A DNA stretch of 49,053 nt from CBDDBX01 sp965225955 (GTDB lineage Bacteria; Acidobacteriota; Aminicenantia; UBA2199). The position numbers and the translations under genes were made by a program. Below the pieces are notes generated by a model that had not been told where the DNA came from, did not search any database, and worked only from the letters and a program-made list of their open reading frames with translations. Numbering within the stretch: position 1 is the stretch's first letter; the number at the start of each line of letters is the position of its first letter. This document shows positions 17,317 through 26,356 of this stretch, piece after piece. The stretch spans positions 1 through 49,053 of the forward strand of contig CBDDBX010000003.1 in NCBI GenBank assembly GCA_965225955.1, in the 5' to 3' direction.

Positions 17317-18086
17317 TTTTGCCACGGTTTCCACCACCTCTTTTTTGTTGAACTCTCCTGCTGCTTAACCATCTGCTCTTTAAGCTGAGCAACCGTTTCA
17401 GCTGATGCTTCCTTATCTGTAGGCCTGCAGATCATAAACTGCCTTCTCACCTGAGGTGCTTCACAGTGCCCCCAGGTATCTGCCCAGTAGTATAATGATC
17501 TTAAACCCTCTTCCCAGAACTGATTATTTATATAACAGTCCCCGCTTATCTCATCACCGCTCTTTGTAATTACAGCTCTAACCCATAATGCCTCATTTCT
17601 ATTAAGCTCCCCGGTTATATCATTAAGCATGTAGTGAAGCATTACATTATGCTCAAAAGAGCCTTTCAGTTCCTCTGTTGATGCCTCTCCCATACTCTGG
17701 AGAGGCCCTCTCAGCAGATCCCATACCACAGGATCTCCATTTTCTGTAAGAGATGCCAGTTCCATCTCTTCAACAAGACTGCAATTACAGTTACTTTTAT
17801 CAAGATGCAGAAAAACTGTTAATGCTCCTTCCACCCATATTTTAATTGCCTCTCTTAATGCTCCGGATTCATCTCTTCCTGTAGCAACAGAGAAGTCGTC
17901 AACCCCTTCAGGTAACAGAGAAGGATGACTGATTCTGAAAGTTACCATTACTACGTGCACCTCTTCCATTGCTTTACTGTTTGCTATTTCAGCAGAGATA
18001 CTGAAGCCATCTTTTTCAACACTTGCCTCTTCAGCACTTTTTACTGTACCGGGGATTTCAAGTAGAAAATCTATAATATTTATCAA
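17313..18086 (-). CDS. DUF6348-like protein, copy 1 of a tandem pair
   Basis: 257 aa, first gene of the A-B-A operon. I accept a TTG start at 18086 because an AAAGGAG site lies 8 bases before it and no ATG fits. It matches its paralogue at 15767-16534 over nearly the full length (PVVWDLLRGPLQ, NDITGELNRN, WGHCEAPQVRRQF, CRPTDK) but differs in the first 40 residues and in the C-terminal tail, which ends in a Trp/Lys-rich KKRWWKPWQK. Its TGA overlaps the ATG of the DUF1963 gene. Function is unknown. Confidence 0.5.
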   Translation of the reverse strand: MINIIDFLLEIPGTVKSAEEASVEKDGFSISAEIANSKAMEEVHVVMVTFRISHPSLLPEGVDDFSVATGRDESGALREAIKIWVEGALTVFLHLDKSNCNCSLVEEMELASLTENGDPVVWDLLRGPLQSMGEASTEELKGSFEHNVMLHYMLNDITGELNRNEALWVRAVITKSGDEISGDCYINNQFWEEGLRSLYYWADTWGHCEAPQVRRQFMICRPTDKEASAETVAQLKEQMVKQQESSTKKRWWKPWQK

Positions 18087-18212
18087 TCTATTCTCCTTTA
18101 ATGATCAGATTGTAAGCAATTGAAAGAAAAGAGACAAACTTATGCTTAACTATCTCAGGTTATCCGGTTATAAAACATAACTCTGACAGAGGTTAAATCT
18201 ATTTTCAGAATT

Positions 18213-18258
18213 TAGTTGCCAAAGAAACTATTTTGCGATATAGTATCCAGAGAAACTA
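18213..18258 (+). promoter_or_regulatory. Promoter with two MarR-type operator copies
   Basis: TAGTTGCCAAAGAAACTA (18213-18230) and TAGTATCCAGAGAAACTA (18241-18258) are imperfect palindromes spaced 28 bases start to start. They cover a promoter with -35 TTGCCA (18216-18221), a 17-base spacer and -10 TATAGT (18239-18244). One operator covers each box, so binding by the MarR protein encoded next would block transcription. Confidence 0.65.
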
Positions 18259-18278
18259 TTTTAAACAGGAGAACAGAA

Positions 18279-18719
18279 ATGGATAAATCAGAAATAGCAC
18301 CAATTATCATAGGCAAGCTTTTAAATATTGGTGGCATGCTTCAGCGTAACGGAAACAGACTCCTTTTACCCTTTAATCTTAATCAGCAGCAGTTCTCTGT
18401 TTTCTTCGAAATAGCAAAGGCAGAAAAGGTGAAACAGAAAGATATGGTTAACCGTCTCATGCTAGAGAAGGCACACGTTTCCAAAATCGTCAGAAAACTT
18501 CAGCAGATGGATCTTATTGCCATCACCTCATCAGAAGAAGACAAAAGATCCGCCTGGCTCTCTCCTACAGACAAAGGAAAAGAGGTATTAAAAAAGTGCA
18601 GAGCTATATTTGAAGAGTGGAATAGTGTCTGGACCTCAGATATAGAAGAGAAACAGCTATTATCAGTTCTCGATAATCTTACAGTCTTACAGGCGGTTTT
18701 TAAAGACAGAGTCATATAG
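18279..18719 (+). CDS. MarR-family transcriptional regulator
   Basis: 146 aa from the ATG at 18279, which has an AGGAG site 9 bases before it; the longer open frame upstream would read through the operators. The winged-helix region reads QKDMVNRLMLEKAHVSKIVRKLQQ (about 50-73), then the wing EEDKRSAWLSPTDKGKEVL (about 84-102), typical of MarR. It is probably an autorepressor acting at the two operators and released by a small ligand. The RidA-like lipoprotein gene follows after 55 bases and is likely co-transcribed, so the ligand may relate to its substrate. Confidence 0.85.
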   Translation: MDKSEIAPIIIGKLLNIGGMLQRNGNRLLLPFNLNQQQFSVFFEIAKAEKVKQKDMVNRLMLEKAHVSKIVRKLQQMDLIAITSSEEDKRSAWLSPTDKGKEVLKKCRAIFEEWNSVWTSDIEEKQLLSVLDNLTVLQAVFKDRVI

Positions 18720-18774
18720 ATATAAGATTTATAGATAATTTAAAAAAAGAGCAGAATAATTAAGGGAGAATACT

Positions 18775-19320
18775 ATGCAGAAAAAATCTGAAAATTTATC
18801 TACAAAATGGGGCAATGAGGTTAAGGGTAACAAGAGGAAACAGGTAGTAGTAACAGTAATCTGCCTCTTATCTTTCATTATTGGATGCAACCACACCCTT
18901 AAGGCAGACCGGAAGGCCATAGAAAGAGAGGTGGTTAATCCATGGACATGGCAGAATAAGTACGGCTTTGTTCAGGCTAATAAGATCAGAGGTGCAGAAA
19001 GTATGCTCTTTTGTGCAGGACAGATCTCAGTTGATAAAGATGGGAAACTACTATTTCCAGGAGATATGTCCAGACAGGTGAAAAAGATTACACAAAATCT
19101 GGAAGTATTGTTTAAACAGGCAGGTTTCAAGCTCTCAGATATAGTCCGTATAACCTACTATACCACTGATATCAAAGGTTTTACCAAAGCTAACCTTGAA
19201 GTCCTGTCAAAGTGGCTTAAAAAGAACAACTGCAAACCAGCAACATCTCTTATAGGAGTGGCTGCTCTTGCACATCCTGCTTGTACCATTGAACTGGAAG
19301 TAACTGCTGTAATGCATTAA
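18775..19320 (+). CDS. RidA (YjgF)-family lipoprotein
   Basis: 181 aa. A basic N-terminus is followed by a hydrophobic stretch ending in the lipobox FIIGC (Cys38), so this RidA-fold domain (about 60-181) should be exported and lipid-anchored, whereas most RidA proteins are cytosolic imine deaminases. Family features include LFCAGQIS, Q-K-ITQNLE and the C-terminal ACTIELEVTAV. The Arg that binds the substrate carboxylate in classical RidA (in L-P-R-x-A-x-V-E-I-E) is not present: the segment reads LAHPACTIELE. It probably has a different activity. It sits downstream of the MarR gene in one operon. Confidence 0.75.
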   Translation: MQKKSENLSTKWGNEVKGNKRKQVVVTVICLLSFIIGCNHTLKADRKAIEREVVNPWTWQNKYGFVQANKIRGAESMLFCAGQISVDKDGKLLFPGDMSRQVKKITQNLEVLFKQAGFKLSDIVRITYYTTDIKGFTKANLEVLSKWLKKNNCKPATSLIGVAALAHPACTIELEVTAVMH

Positions 19321-19329
19321 AAAAATGAA

Positions 19330-19399
19330 ACAAAGAACACAGGCAGCTGACAGTATATTAAATTCCCGGTGTTTGTCTGTGAGAGTCTGTGTTCTTTGT
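19330..19399. repeat. 13-bp inverted repeat after the RidA-like gene
   Basis: ACAAAGAACACAG (19330-19342) and CTGTGTTCTTTGT (19387-19399) are perfect inverse copies 44 bases apart. There is no clear T-run, so it is not a classic terminator. The words belong to the ACAAAGAACAC repeat family seen elsewhere in this window. Confidence 0.6.
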
Positions 19400-19471
19400 G
19401 CTCCTTAAAATCCCTTCTCTTTATTTACCAAATCTGCGTTTTATGATACATAAGTACAAGGAGATTCGGTT

Positions 19472-20500
19472 ATGAATAAGAAGAGAGTTGGTATTCTATT
19501 TGGCGGTAAATCTGCTGAACACGATATTTCAATTAAATCAGCAAGTGCAATTTTTGCAAATATTGATCGTAAAAGGTATGATCCTGTACCTGTATATATT
19601 AACAGGAATGGTAACTGGGCAGTAATTTCTGAAGAGGTATTCTTAAAACAGAATTTTGATACATTAGAGTGTCACTCTTTTATTCCATGGAATCAGTTAA
19701 GCTCATGTAATAAAGAGATAGATATATACTTCCCTGTACTTCACGGCCCCAACGGCGAAGACGGGAAACTTCAGCATCTTCTTGAGATGTCAGGTAAACC
19801 TTTTGCAGGAGCCAATGGCCTAAGTTCTGCAATAGCTATGGATAAGGGAATAGCAAAAACTCTTTTTGAAAAAGCCGGACTTAAAACTCCCGCTTTTGAG
19901 ATATTTACCGAAAACAGCTTCGATTCAATTTATAATAGAGTGGAAGATAAACTGGGGTATCCGGTATTTGTAAAACCCTGTTCTCTTGGCTCTTCAGTAG
20001 GTATATCAAAAGTAAAAAACAGAGAAGAACTGAAGACTGCAATGGATCTTGCATTCTCTTATGAGAAGAGAGTTATTGTTGAAGAGGGTCTTGATGTCAG
20101 GGAGATTGAGCTCTCAGTTATGGGTAATCCCTGGAACCTTAAAGTTTCAATTCCCGGGGAACTTAAACCCTGTAATGAGTTCTACGATTACGAAGATAAA
20201 TATATTAAAGGAGCCACTGAATTTAATATTCCTGCCAAACTCAATGCAGAAGAGATAGAAGAGGTTCAGAAGCTGGCACTCAGAGCATTTAACGCTCTCT
20301 TTCTTAATGGCATGTCCAGAGTGGACTTCTTTATCGATAAGAAGAGTGGTGAATTTATGATTAACGAGATAAATACCATTCCGGGATTTACAGAGATCAG
20401 CATGTTTCCCAAACTATGGCAGCCGGAAATCTCTTTTACACAACTAATAAGCTTTCTTATAGATTACGGATTTGAATATTTCGAACACAACAGAATATAG
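19472..20500 (+). CDS. ddl: D-alanine--D-alanine ligase
   Basis: 342 aa, an ATP-grasp enzyme that makes the D-Ala-D-Ala dipeptide for peptidoglycan. Visible motifs: GGKSAEHDISIKSA at 11-24, HGPNGEDGKLQ near 90, the ATP-binding segment PVFVKPCSLGSSVGISK near 168, and EINTIPGFTEISMFPKLW near the C-terminus. An AAGGAG site precedes the ATG. It begins a (+) operon with ruvX and mltG, the next gene starting 16 bases after its stop. Nothing unusual is seen. Confidence 0.95.
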   Translation: MNKKRVGILFGGKSAEHDISIKSASAIFANIDRKRYDPVPVYINRNGNWAVISEEVFLKQNFDTLECHSFIPWNQLSSCNKEIDIYFPVLHGPNGEDGKLQHLLEMSGKPFAGANGLSSAIAMDKGIAKTLFEKAGLKTPAFEIFTENSFDSIYNRVEDKLGYPVFVKPCSLGSSVGISKVKNREELKTAMDLAFSYEKRVIVEEGLDVREIELSVMGNPWNLKVSIPGELKPCNEFYDYEDKYIKGATEFNIPAKLNAEEIEEVQKLALRAFNALFLNGMSRVDFFIDKKSGEFMINEINTIPGFTEISMFPKLWQPEISFTQLISFLIDYGFEYFEHNRI

Positions 20501-20515
20501 AACAGAGGAATTAAT

Positions 20516-20929
20516 ATGAAACTACTTGGAATAGATTATGGTAAAAAGCGTATAGGCCTTGCGGTAGGCAACATAATAACACTCACATCAACTCCCATTG
20601 AGACCTATACAAGAACAAAAAAGATTGAAGAAGATGTCCAGCATCTTAAGAATCTTATAGAAGAGTATGAGATTACAAAAATTGTAATAGGGCTTCCTCT
20701 TAATATGGATGGCACTAAGAGTAAAACCACCAGGCAGGTTCAGTCTTTTGCTGCTATTATCAGAAAATCTGTAGAGATTCCTCTTGAATTTTACGATGAG
20801 CGTCTTACCAGTTTTGAAGCAGATGAGAAACTCAAAGAGTTTGAAAATCGTAGTTACAAAATAAGAAAGGAGAATCTTGATTCTGTTTCAGCAATGGTTC
20901 TTCTTGAAAAGTATATGGATAATTCATGA
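20516..20929 (+). CDS. ruvX: RuvX/YqgF Holliday junction resolvase-like nuclease
   Basis: 137 aa, the normal size. RNase H-like fold with LGIDYGKKRIGLAVG at the N-terminus (Asp7), VIGLPLNMDGT near 58-68, and YDERLTSFEAD near 93-103. The family is implicated in 16S pre-rRNA 5' end maturation and in recombination. Its last four bases (ATGA) overlap the start of mltG, so the two are translationally coupled. The ruvX-mltG pairing is common in bacteria. Confidence 0.92.
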   Translation: MKLLGIDYGKKRIGLAVGNIITLTSTPIETYTRTKKIEEDVQHLKNLIEEYEITKIVIGLPLNMDGTKSKTTRQVQSFAAIIRKSVEIPLEFYDERLTSFEADEKLKEFENRSYKIRKENLDSVSAMVLLEKYMDNS

Positions 20930-21948
20930 AAAAAGTAATTCTTATTATAGTCGTCGGCTTAATAGTAGCTGCAGCCATTACAGGCTATCTCTTTCACAAA
21001 TCAACAATAACTCCATTTGCCTCTTTTACGGATTCTGTAATTATCGAAGTTCCCAGGGGAGCTTCTGTAAGATCAATTGCAGATACTCTGGAAAAGAAGG
21101 GAGTGATTCAGGATAAGCTTATATTCAGAATCCTCTACCGCCTCTCATATAAGAACCACAGTCTCCAGTCAGGAGAGTATAAGTTCTCTCAGCCACTGAC
21201 AATGAGAGATGTAATAATGAAACTCCATAAAGGAGATGTTCTTCTTCATAAGATAACTATTGTAGAAGGCATGACTATTGAAGAGACAGCTGATTATTTA
21301 TCAAAGAGGCATAAGATAGATAAACAGAAGTTCATGAGACTTGCCATGAGAGCAGATCTTATCAAAGATCTTGTTCCTGAAGCAAAGGACCTTGAAGGTT
21401 TTCTATACCCTGACACCTACATGGTAAGCAGGAAGATCAATGCTGAGAAGATGGTTAAAATAATGGTTGAGAGGTTCCGCCACTACTTTACCAGTAACAT
21501 GAAGTGGAGAGCAAAAGAGCTGAACATGAGTGTTAATCAGATTGTTACCATGGCTTCTCTTGTTGAAAAGGAGACTGCTTCCAGAGAGGAGCGTTTTCTC
21601 ATTGCTTCAGTATTTCATAACAGATTGAAAAAGAATATGTCCATGGGCTGTGACCCTACAGTTATATACGCACTTAAGAGAGATGGGATCTATAAAGGGA
21701 AACTTGGCTGGAAAGAGCTTAAGTACGATTCTCCTTATAATACAAGAATCTACAGGGGATTGCCTCCCGGACCTATCTGTAACCCGGGAATTGCATCAAT
21801 AGAAGCAGCTCTTCACCCGGAGAATTCAGGTTATCTCTACTTTGTTGCCAAAGACTCCAGAACCCACTACTTCTCAAGAACCCTCAGAGAGCACAACAGA
21901 GCCGTAAGAAAATACATAATCAAAGGCGGTCGATACAAAACCCGCTGA
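20926..21948 (+). CDS. mltG: Endolytic transglycosylase MltG (YceG-like)
   Basis: 340 aa. One N-terminal membrane helix (about 3-22) anchors a periplasmic LysM-like subdomain followed by the YceG catalytic domain. The catalytic Glu is at about residue 216 in SLVEKETASREER, followed by CDPTVIYAL, SPYNTRIYRGLPPGPICNPG and the closing THYFSRTLREHN. The enzyme cuts nascent glycan strands within the chain and sets their length. It is the last gene of the ddl-ruvX-mltG group, all tied to cell wall growth or housekeeping. Confidence 0.93.
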   Translation: MKKVILIIVVGLIVAAAITGYLFHKSTITPFASFTDSVIIEVPRGASVRSIADTLEKKGVIQDKLIFRILYRLSYKNHSLQSGEYKFSQPLTMRDVIMKLHKGDVLLHKITIVEGMTIEETADYLSKRHKIDKQKFMRLAMRADLIKDLVPEAKDLEGFLYPDTYMVSRKINAEKMVKIMVERFRHYFTSNMKWRAKELNMSVNQIVTMASLVEKETASREERFLIASVFHNRLKKNMSMGCDPTVIYALKRDGIYKGKLGWKELKYDSPYNTRIYRGLPPGPICNPGIASIEAALHPENSGYLYFVAKDSRTHYFSRTLREHNRAVRKYIIKGGRYKTR

Positions 21949-22145
21949 TTCCGGAACCACGAATAGACACTAATAAACACAAAGAACAGATGTGGTTGAG
22001 AAGGATGTATACCAAATAATATTTTCAGAAAACAAACAGAAATCCCCTTCTTCGCAGGAGCAGTGAGCTTGCGAGTGATTATCCACCCTCATTAAGGTCT
22101 TCTGAAAGAGGGCAGATATAGAATCTGCCCCTACCATATTTTAAT
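21949..22145. repeat. Short repeat block between mltG and the efflux operon
   Basis: It contains an ACGAATAGACACTAATAAAC phrase (21958-21980), the 5' half of the two-stem repeat (22036-22072, lacking its 3' arms), and the palindrome GGGCAGATATA...TCTGCCC (22110-22130) followed by CTAC. The palindrome lies between two convergent genes and may act as a terminator. Confidence 0.55.
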
Positions 22146-25100
22146 CTATTTTTTAAATAGCATTCGATACATTATTGGTACGAATACAAGGGTAATTACT
22201 GTTGCGAAGAGAAGTCCGAAGATCATTGCCACAGCCATTGGCTGCCACATCAATCCTCCTCCAAGCCAGAGAGGAATAAGCCCCAGAGATGTTGTAAAGG
22301 TTGTCAGCAGAATAGGTCTGAACCTCTCATTACAGGCAGCAATAACACCATCCAGCAACTCTTTTCCAAACTCTCTTATCTCCATATCTATTCTGTCTAT
22401 CAGAACAATAGCATTGTTAACAACAATACCTGCGAGGGATATTATTCCAAGGAAAGCAGTGAAACTGAAATTGGTATATGTCAGAAGCAGTCCCGCAACT
22501 ACACCAATAAGGCCTAATGGAATTGTCGCAAGAATAATTCCGGTTTTTCTAATTGAGTTGAACTGTATTACCAGTAGCAGCAGAATAATAAAGCCTGAAA
22601 GAGGCAATTTTTTACCAACTGCTTCCATCGCTTTTCCACTACTTTCTGATTCACCACCATACTCCCACTTATAACCGTTTTTCCACTTCTTCTGTTCACC
22701 TTCAAGCCATGGAGTCAGAATCTTTGTAATATCTTCTGCATTAAAACCCTCTTTGAGACGGCAACTTACAGTCATGGTCTTTTCCAGATCCCTTCTGAGA
22801 ATCTTTGCATACTGCCATGAAGGTACTATGGTTGCCAGCTGAGCCAGAGGTACATTTTTACCTGTCTGCTGGGAAAAAATATTGAGGGTTTCCAGAGCCT
22901 GGTAACTGATCTCATCATTCCCTTTTGATCTCATTATAAGAGGAATGGATTTATCATCCAGCCTGAATTCACCAACATTGTCTCCTGAAAGAACTGTTTT
23001 AAGAGATACCGCCAGATCCTGATTTGTAAGACCGGAACGGTTCAGTCTGTTCTGATCCACTTTAATATAGAACTTCTTGATTCTGGGTCCCCAGTTATCA
23101 TCTACATTATTTGTTCCTGAAACAGAGTAGAGTTTATTCTTTATATCTCCCGCAATGCGGAAAAGTTCAACCGGATCTTTACCTGATATTCTTACCTGAA
23201 CCGGAACTGCAGCACCACCACCCTGAGTCAGCTTTTTAACTCTTACTTCACCATCAGTAATAGTATTGAAGCAGAAGTTCTCCAGTTTATCCATTACCAT
23301 CTGGTTATCTTCACCGGCAGAAGTATTTATGAGCATGTGAGCATAACCTGAATTCTGCTCTTCAGGAAAATAACCAAGGTCATATGATTCAGGTCCCACA
23401 CCCACAAAAGATGACCATGAAACAACACCTTTAGCTCTCTTATCGTTTACAAGGAGTTCTTCTCTTATAAACTCCTCAATTGAGTGAATTCTCTTTTCAG
23501 TAGTCTTAATATCTGTTCCCAGTGGGAGATTAAGGTCTACAATCACAAGGTTACGCTCACTTTCCGGCATAAACTGGAAAGGAATGAAACCAAACATATA
23601 CATAGAAAGAATGAATGCTGTGAAAATTGCTGCAACAAACTTCTTTGGATGCCTCATTGAGAACTTGAGGAACTTGTTGTACCAGACATTGAGTTTATCA
23701 AAAACAGATTCCTTCTCCACCTGACTCTTCTTGATTCTGATAAAAGCCACAGCCAGAAGAGGTACAACTGTCAGAGCCATGAGCCATGATGATAGCAGAG
23801 CAATGGTAATTACTGAGAAGAGCTGTCCCATTATCTCTCCCATTACAGATTCTGCAAGGAAGAAAGCAAGGAAAGCACCTGAAGTTGTTAATGAAGATAT
23901 AAGCAGAGGAACAATAAGTTCACTGCAGGCACCAATTGCTGCATTAAAAGCCTTTTCCCCCTTCTCCATTCTGACCATCATAGACTCAGCCACAACAATC
24001 GCATTGTCCACAAGCATACCAAGAGCCATAATCAGAGCTGCAAGAGATACCTGATTGAGGCCTACTCCAAACATACTCATCAGAAGGATTGTCATTATAA
24101 CAACTGAAGGAATGAGACTGGCAACAACAAGACCGGTTCTTACTCCCAGGAAAATAAGCATAACAAGCAGAACAATAGCGATACTCTGGAACACATTGCT
24201 GATGAAGTTGTCGATATCTTCATCTACAACAAAATCCTGGGAGGCTATTCTGACAGCTTCAATACCTACAGGAAGCTCTCTGTTGAATTCAGCAACTGCT
24301 TTATCCACGCTTTTACCCAGCTTAATTATATTTGCTCCCTCTTTAAGAGATATAAAAAGAGCCATTGCCTCTTTACCGTTAAGCTTAACAATAGATTCTC
24401 TTGGGGATATATAACTCCTTCTTACTGAAGCTATATCTTCAAGATAGATAGTTTTACCATTCTGACCTGTTGAGATGATGGTTTTTCTTATCTGATCAAC
24501 CTTTTCAAAATTACCTGAAGCTTCGAGAATAACTCTCTCACCTTCCAGATATACCTCCCCTGCGGGAACAATGATATTGGTTGAAGCAATTATCTGTTTC
24601 AGCTGGCTACTGGATAGTCCCAGTCTTGCAAGCCTTGTATTATCAAATTCTATAAAAACACGCTCTTCAATAATGCCGCCGATCTCAACCTTTGAGGCAT
24701 CATCAAGTTTAATGAGAATATCTCTCAGATCATCTGCATAATCTTTTAGTTCAGCATAAGAGAACCCGTCATTCTTCAGCCCCAGACTGATACCATAGAC
24801 AACTCCGATATCATCGTCTTTAACAGTAGGGCCATTGATACCTGCAGGAAGCTGATCTTTTATATTATCGATCTTTCTTCTCAGCTTATCCCATACAGGC
24901 TGTAGTTCCTCTTTCTTAGTGTTCTCTTTCAGATTAACAGATATAACAGAGAGGCCTGTTCTTGATTCACTGGATATGAAATCCACTTCAGGAATTTCCT
25001 GAGCTACCTTCTCTATTTTATCAGTTATAAGGGTTTCCACCCTTTCAGGAGATGCTCCGGGAAAACTTGTTACTACACTTGCCACTCTGATAGTAAAAGG

Positions 25101-25214
25101 AGGCATACTATCTCTGGCAAGGTCTCCATAACTAGTTAACCCCAATAGTATAATAACAATAAGCAGGGTATAAGTTACCCTGTTATTCTTTAATGCTGTT
25201 CCTGTAATATTCAT
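22146..25214 (-). CDS. RND family efflux permease (AcrB type)
   Basis: 1022 aa, a full-length inner-membrane pump of the hydrophobe/amphiphile efflux type. The usual twelve membrane segments are visible: one at the N-terminus, sets around 330-540 and 850-1020, with large periplasmic loops between. The central motif is GMLVDNAIVVAES, where the proton-relay Asp is kept but the second Asp of the common VDDA is Asn. The C-terminal half has GIVVNNAIVLIDR. It is third in an operon after the fused channel and the adaptor. The substrate is unknown. Confidence 0.92.
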   Translation of the reverse strand: MNITGTALKNNRVTYTLLIVIILLGLTSYGDLARDSMPPFTIRVASVVTSFPGASPERVETLITDKIEKVAQEIPEVDFISSESRTGLSVISVNLKENTKKEELQPVWDKLRRKIDNIKDQLPAGINGPTVKDDDIGVVYGISLGLKNDGFSYAELKDYADDLRDILIKLDDASKVEIGGIIEERVFIEFDNTRLARLGLSSSQLKQIIASTNIIVPAGEVYLEGERVILEASGNFEKVDQIRKTIISTGQNGKTIYLEDIASVRRSYISPRESIVKLNGKEAMALFISLKEGANIIKLGKSVDKAVAEFNRELPVGIEAVRIASQDFVVDEDIDNFISNVFQSIAIVLLVMLIFLGVRTGLVVASLIPSVVIMTILLMSMFGVGLNQVSLAALIMALGMLVDNAIVVAESMMVRMEKGEKAFNAAIGACSELIVPLLISSLTTSGAFLAFFLAESVMGEIMGQLFSVITIALLSSWLMALTVVPLLAVAFIRIKKSQVEKESVFDKLNVWYNKFLKFSMRHPKKFVAAIFTAFILSMYMFGFIPFQFMPESERNLVIVDLNLPLGTDIKTTEKRIHSIEEFIREELLVNDKRAKGVVSWSSFVGVGPESYDLGYFPEEQNSGYAHMLINTSAGEDNQMVMDKLENFCFNTITDGEVRVKKLTQGGGAAVPVQVRISGKDPVELFRIAGDIKNKLYSVSGTNNVDDNWGPRIKKFYIKVDQNRLNRSGLTNQDLAVSLKTVLSGDNVGEFRLDDKSIPLIMRSKGNDEISYQALETLNIFSQQTGKNVPLAQLATIVPSWQYAKILRRDLEKTMTVSCRLKEGFNAEDITKILTPWLEGEQKKWKNGYKWEYGGESESSGKAMEAVGKKLPLSGFIILLLLVIQFNSIRKTGIILATIPLGLIGVVAGLLLTYTNFSFTAFLGIISLAGIVVNNAIVLIDRIDMEIREFGKELLDGVIAACNERFRPILLTTFTTSLGLIPLWLGGGLMWQPMAVAMIFGLLFATVITLVFVPIMYRMLFKK

Positions 25215-25227
25215 GGTTTCTCACTTC

Positions 25228-26352
25228 TCATTTATTCTCGGTTTTCTGTTCAAGAAGTTTTACCTTTCTTCCATCGTAGAGAGATCTGAGACCTGCAACT
25301 GCAACAATAGCTCCCTCTTTGATACCTGACATTACCTGAAAACCTTCTGTCAGAAGAGGACCTGTTTTTATTATCCTCTTTTTCGCAACATAGTGATCAG
25401 CTTCTTTAACCAGTTCATATATATAGTTACCTTCAGAGCTGTCACCTACTGACAGCACTGGTACAACCAGTCTTACAACTTCTGTTTCATTACCAAAACT
25501 GAATGCTACTTCTGCAGGCATTCCAGGTCTGAGAGCTTTTATTTTTTCACTTACTTTAACAATAACCGGAAAAACGACACTTCCTGCTGAAGAGAAACCG
25601 ACTTCAGTTACAACACCTTTAATTTTACCTGCCTTAATTGATGCAACCACAACATCTACACTGTCACCCTGCCTGATACGGGAAATATAGTTTTCAGGAA
25701 CTCCAACATTTATTTCCATATCGTCACCTGAATTAATAACAATAACCGGAGAACCTGCTGAAGTGAATTCATTCTTTTCAGCATTAACTTTGGTTACAAT
25801 ACCTGCAGTAGGAGCAACTATTTTAGTGTATTCAAGCTGTGATTTCTGAAGATCCAGAGCTTTAACTGCTGTTTCATAACCTGAACTTGCAGAAGCAAGA
25901 CTGTTCTTGGCTCTCTCATATTCAGTAAGCGAAGTGTTGTTTGCCATATAGAGCTGTTTTACTCTTTCAAGGCTCGATTTTGCTGTATCCAGCTGGATCT
26001 TTGCACTTCTCAGAGTTGCTTTTGCTTTCTCAAAGTTGAGTCGCACATCTTTCTGGTCCAGTTTCGCCAGAAGCTGTCCCCGTTTCACCTTATCACCAAC
26101 TTTTACTCTCAGCATCTCAATAAGACCATTGGCTCTGAAACTGAGGTTTGCTTCATTACCTGACTGCGTGGTTCCTGCAAAAGTTCTCTGCTGAACTCCT
26201 CCAACGGCAATAACTTTAGACCACTTAACCGGTTTAATCGGGTCATCCACTACTTTTTTTTCACTACCACATGCTGTTAATCCCAGCATACCTGCAATCA
26301 GCATCCCACTTAATACGATGTTACTTTTTCTGAATATATTTTTTTTAAACAT
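25228..26352 (-). CDS. RND periplasmic adaptor (membrane fusion) lipoprotein
   Basis: 374 aa from the ATG at 26352, preceded by GGGAGA. A longer frame starting 81 bases earlier would overlap the channel gene and mask the signal peptide, so I reject it. The N-terminus is a lipoprotein signal ending in LTAC. The mature part has a barrel-sandwich (lipoyl-like) half near 60-90 (VKVGDKVKRGQLLAKLDQKD), a coiled-coil hairpin (about 90-150), the second lipoyl half IVAPTAGIVTKV, and beta-barrel and membrane-proximal domains. It links the permease (13 bases downstream) to the outer-membrane channel encoded just upstream. Confidence 0.9.
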   Translation of the reverse strand: MFKKNIFRKSNIVLSGMLIAGMLGLTACGSEKKVVDDPIKPVKWSKVIAVGGVQQRTFAGTTQSGNEANLSFRANGLIEMLRVKVGDKVKRGQLLAKLDQKDVRLNFEKAKATLRSAKIQLDTAKSSLERVKQLYMANNTSLTEYERAKNSLASASSGYETAVKALDLQKSQLEYTKIVAPTAGIVTKVNAEKNEFTSAGSPVIVINSGDDMEINVGVPENYISRIRQGDSVDVVVASIKAGKIKGVVTEVGFSSAGSVVFPVIVKVSEKIKALRPGMPAEVAFSFGNETEVVRLVVPVLSVGDSSEGNYIYELVKEADHYVAKKRIIKTGPLLTEGFQVMSGIKEGAIVAVAGLRSLYDGRKVKLLEQKTENK

Positions 26353-26356
26353 TTGC

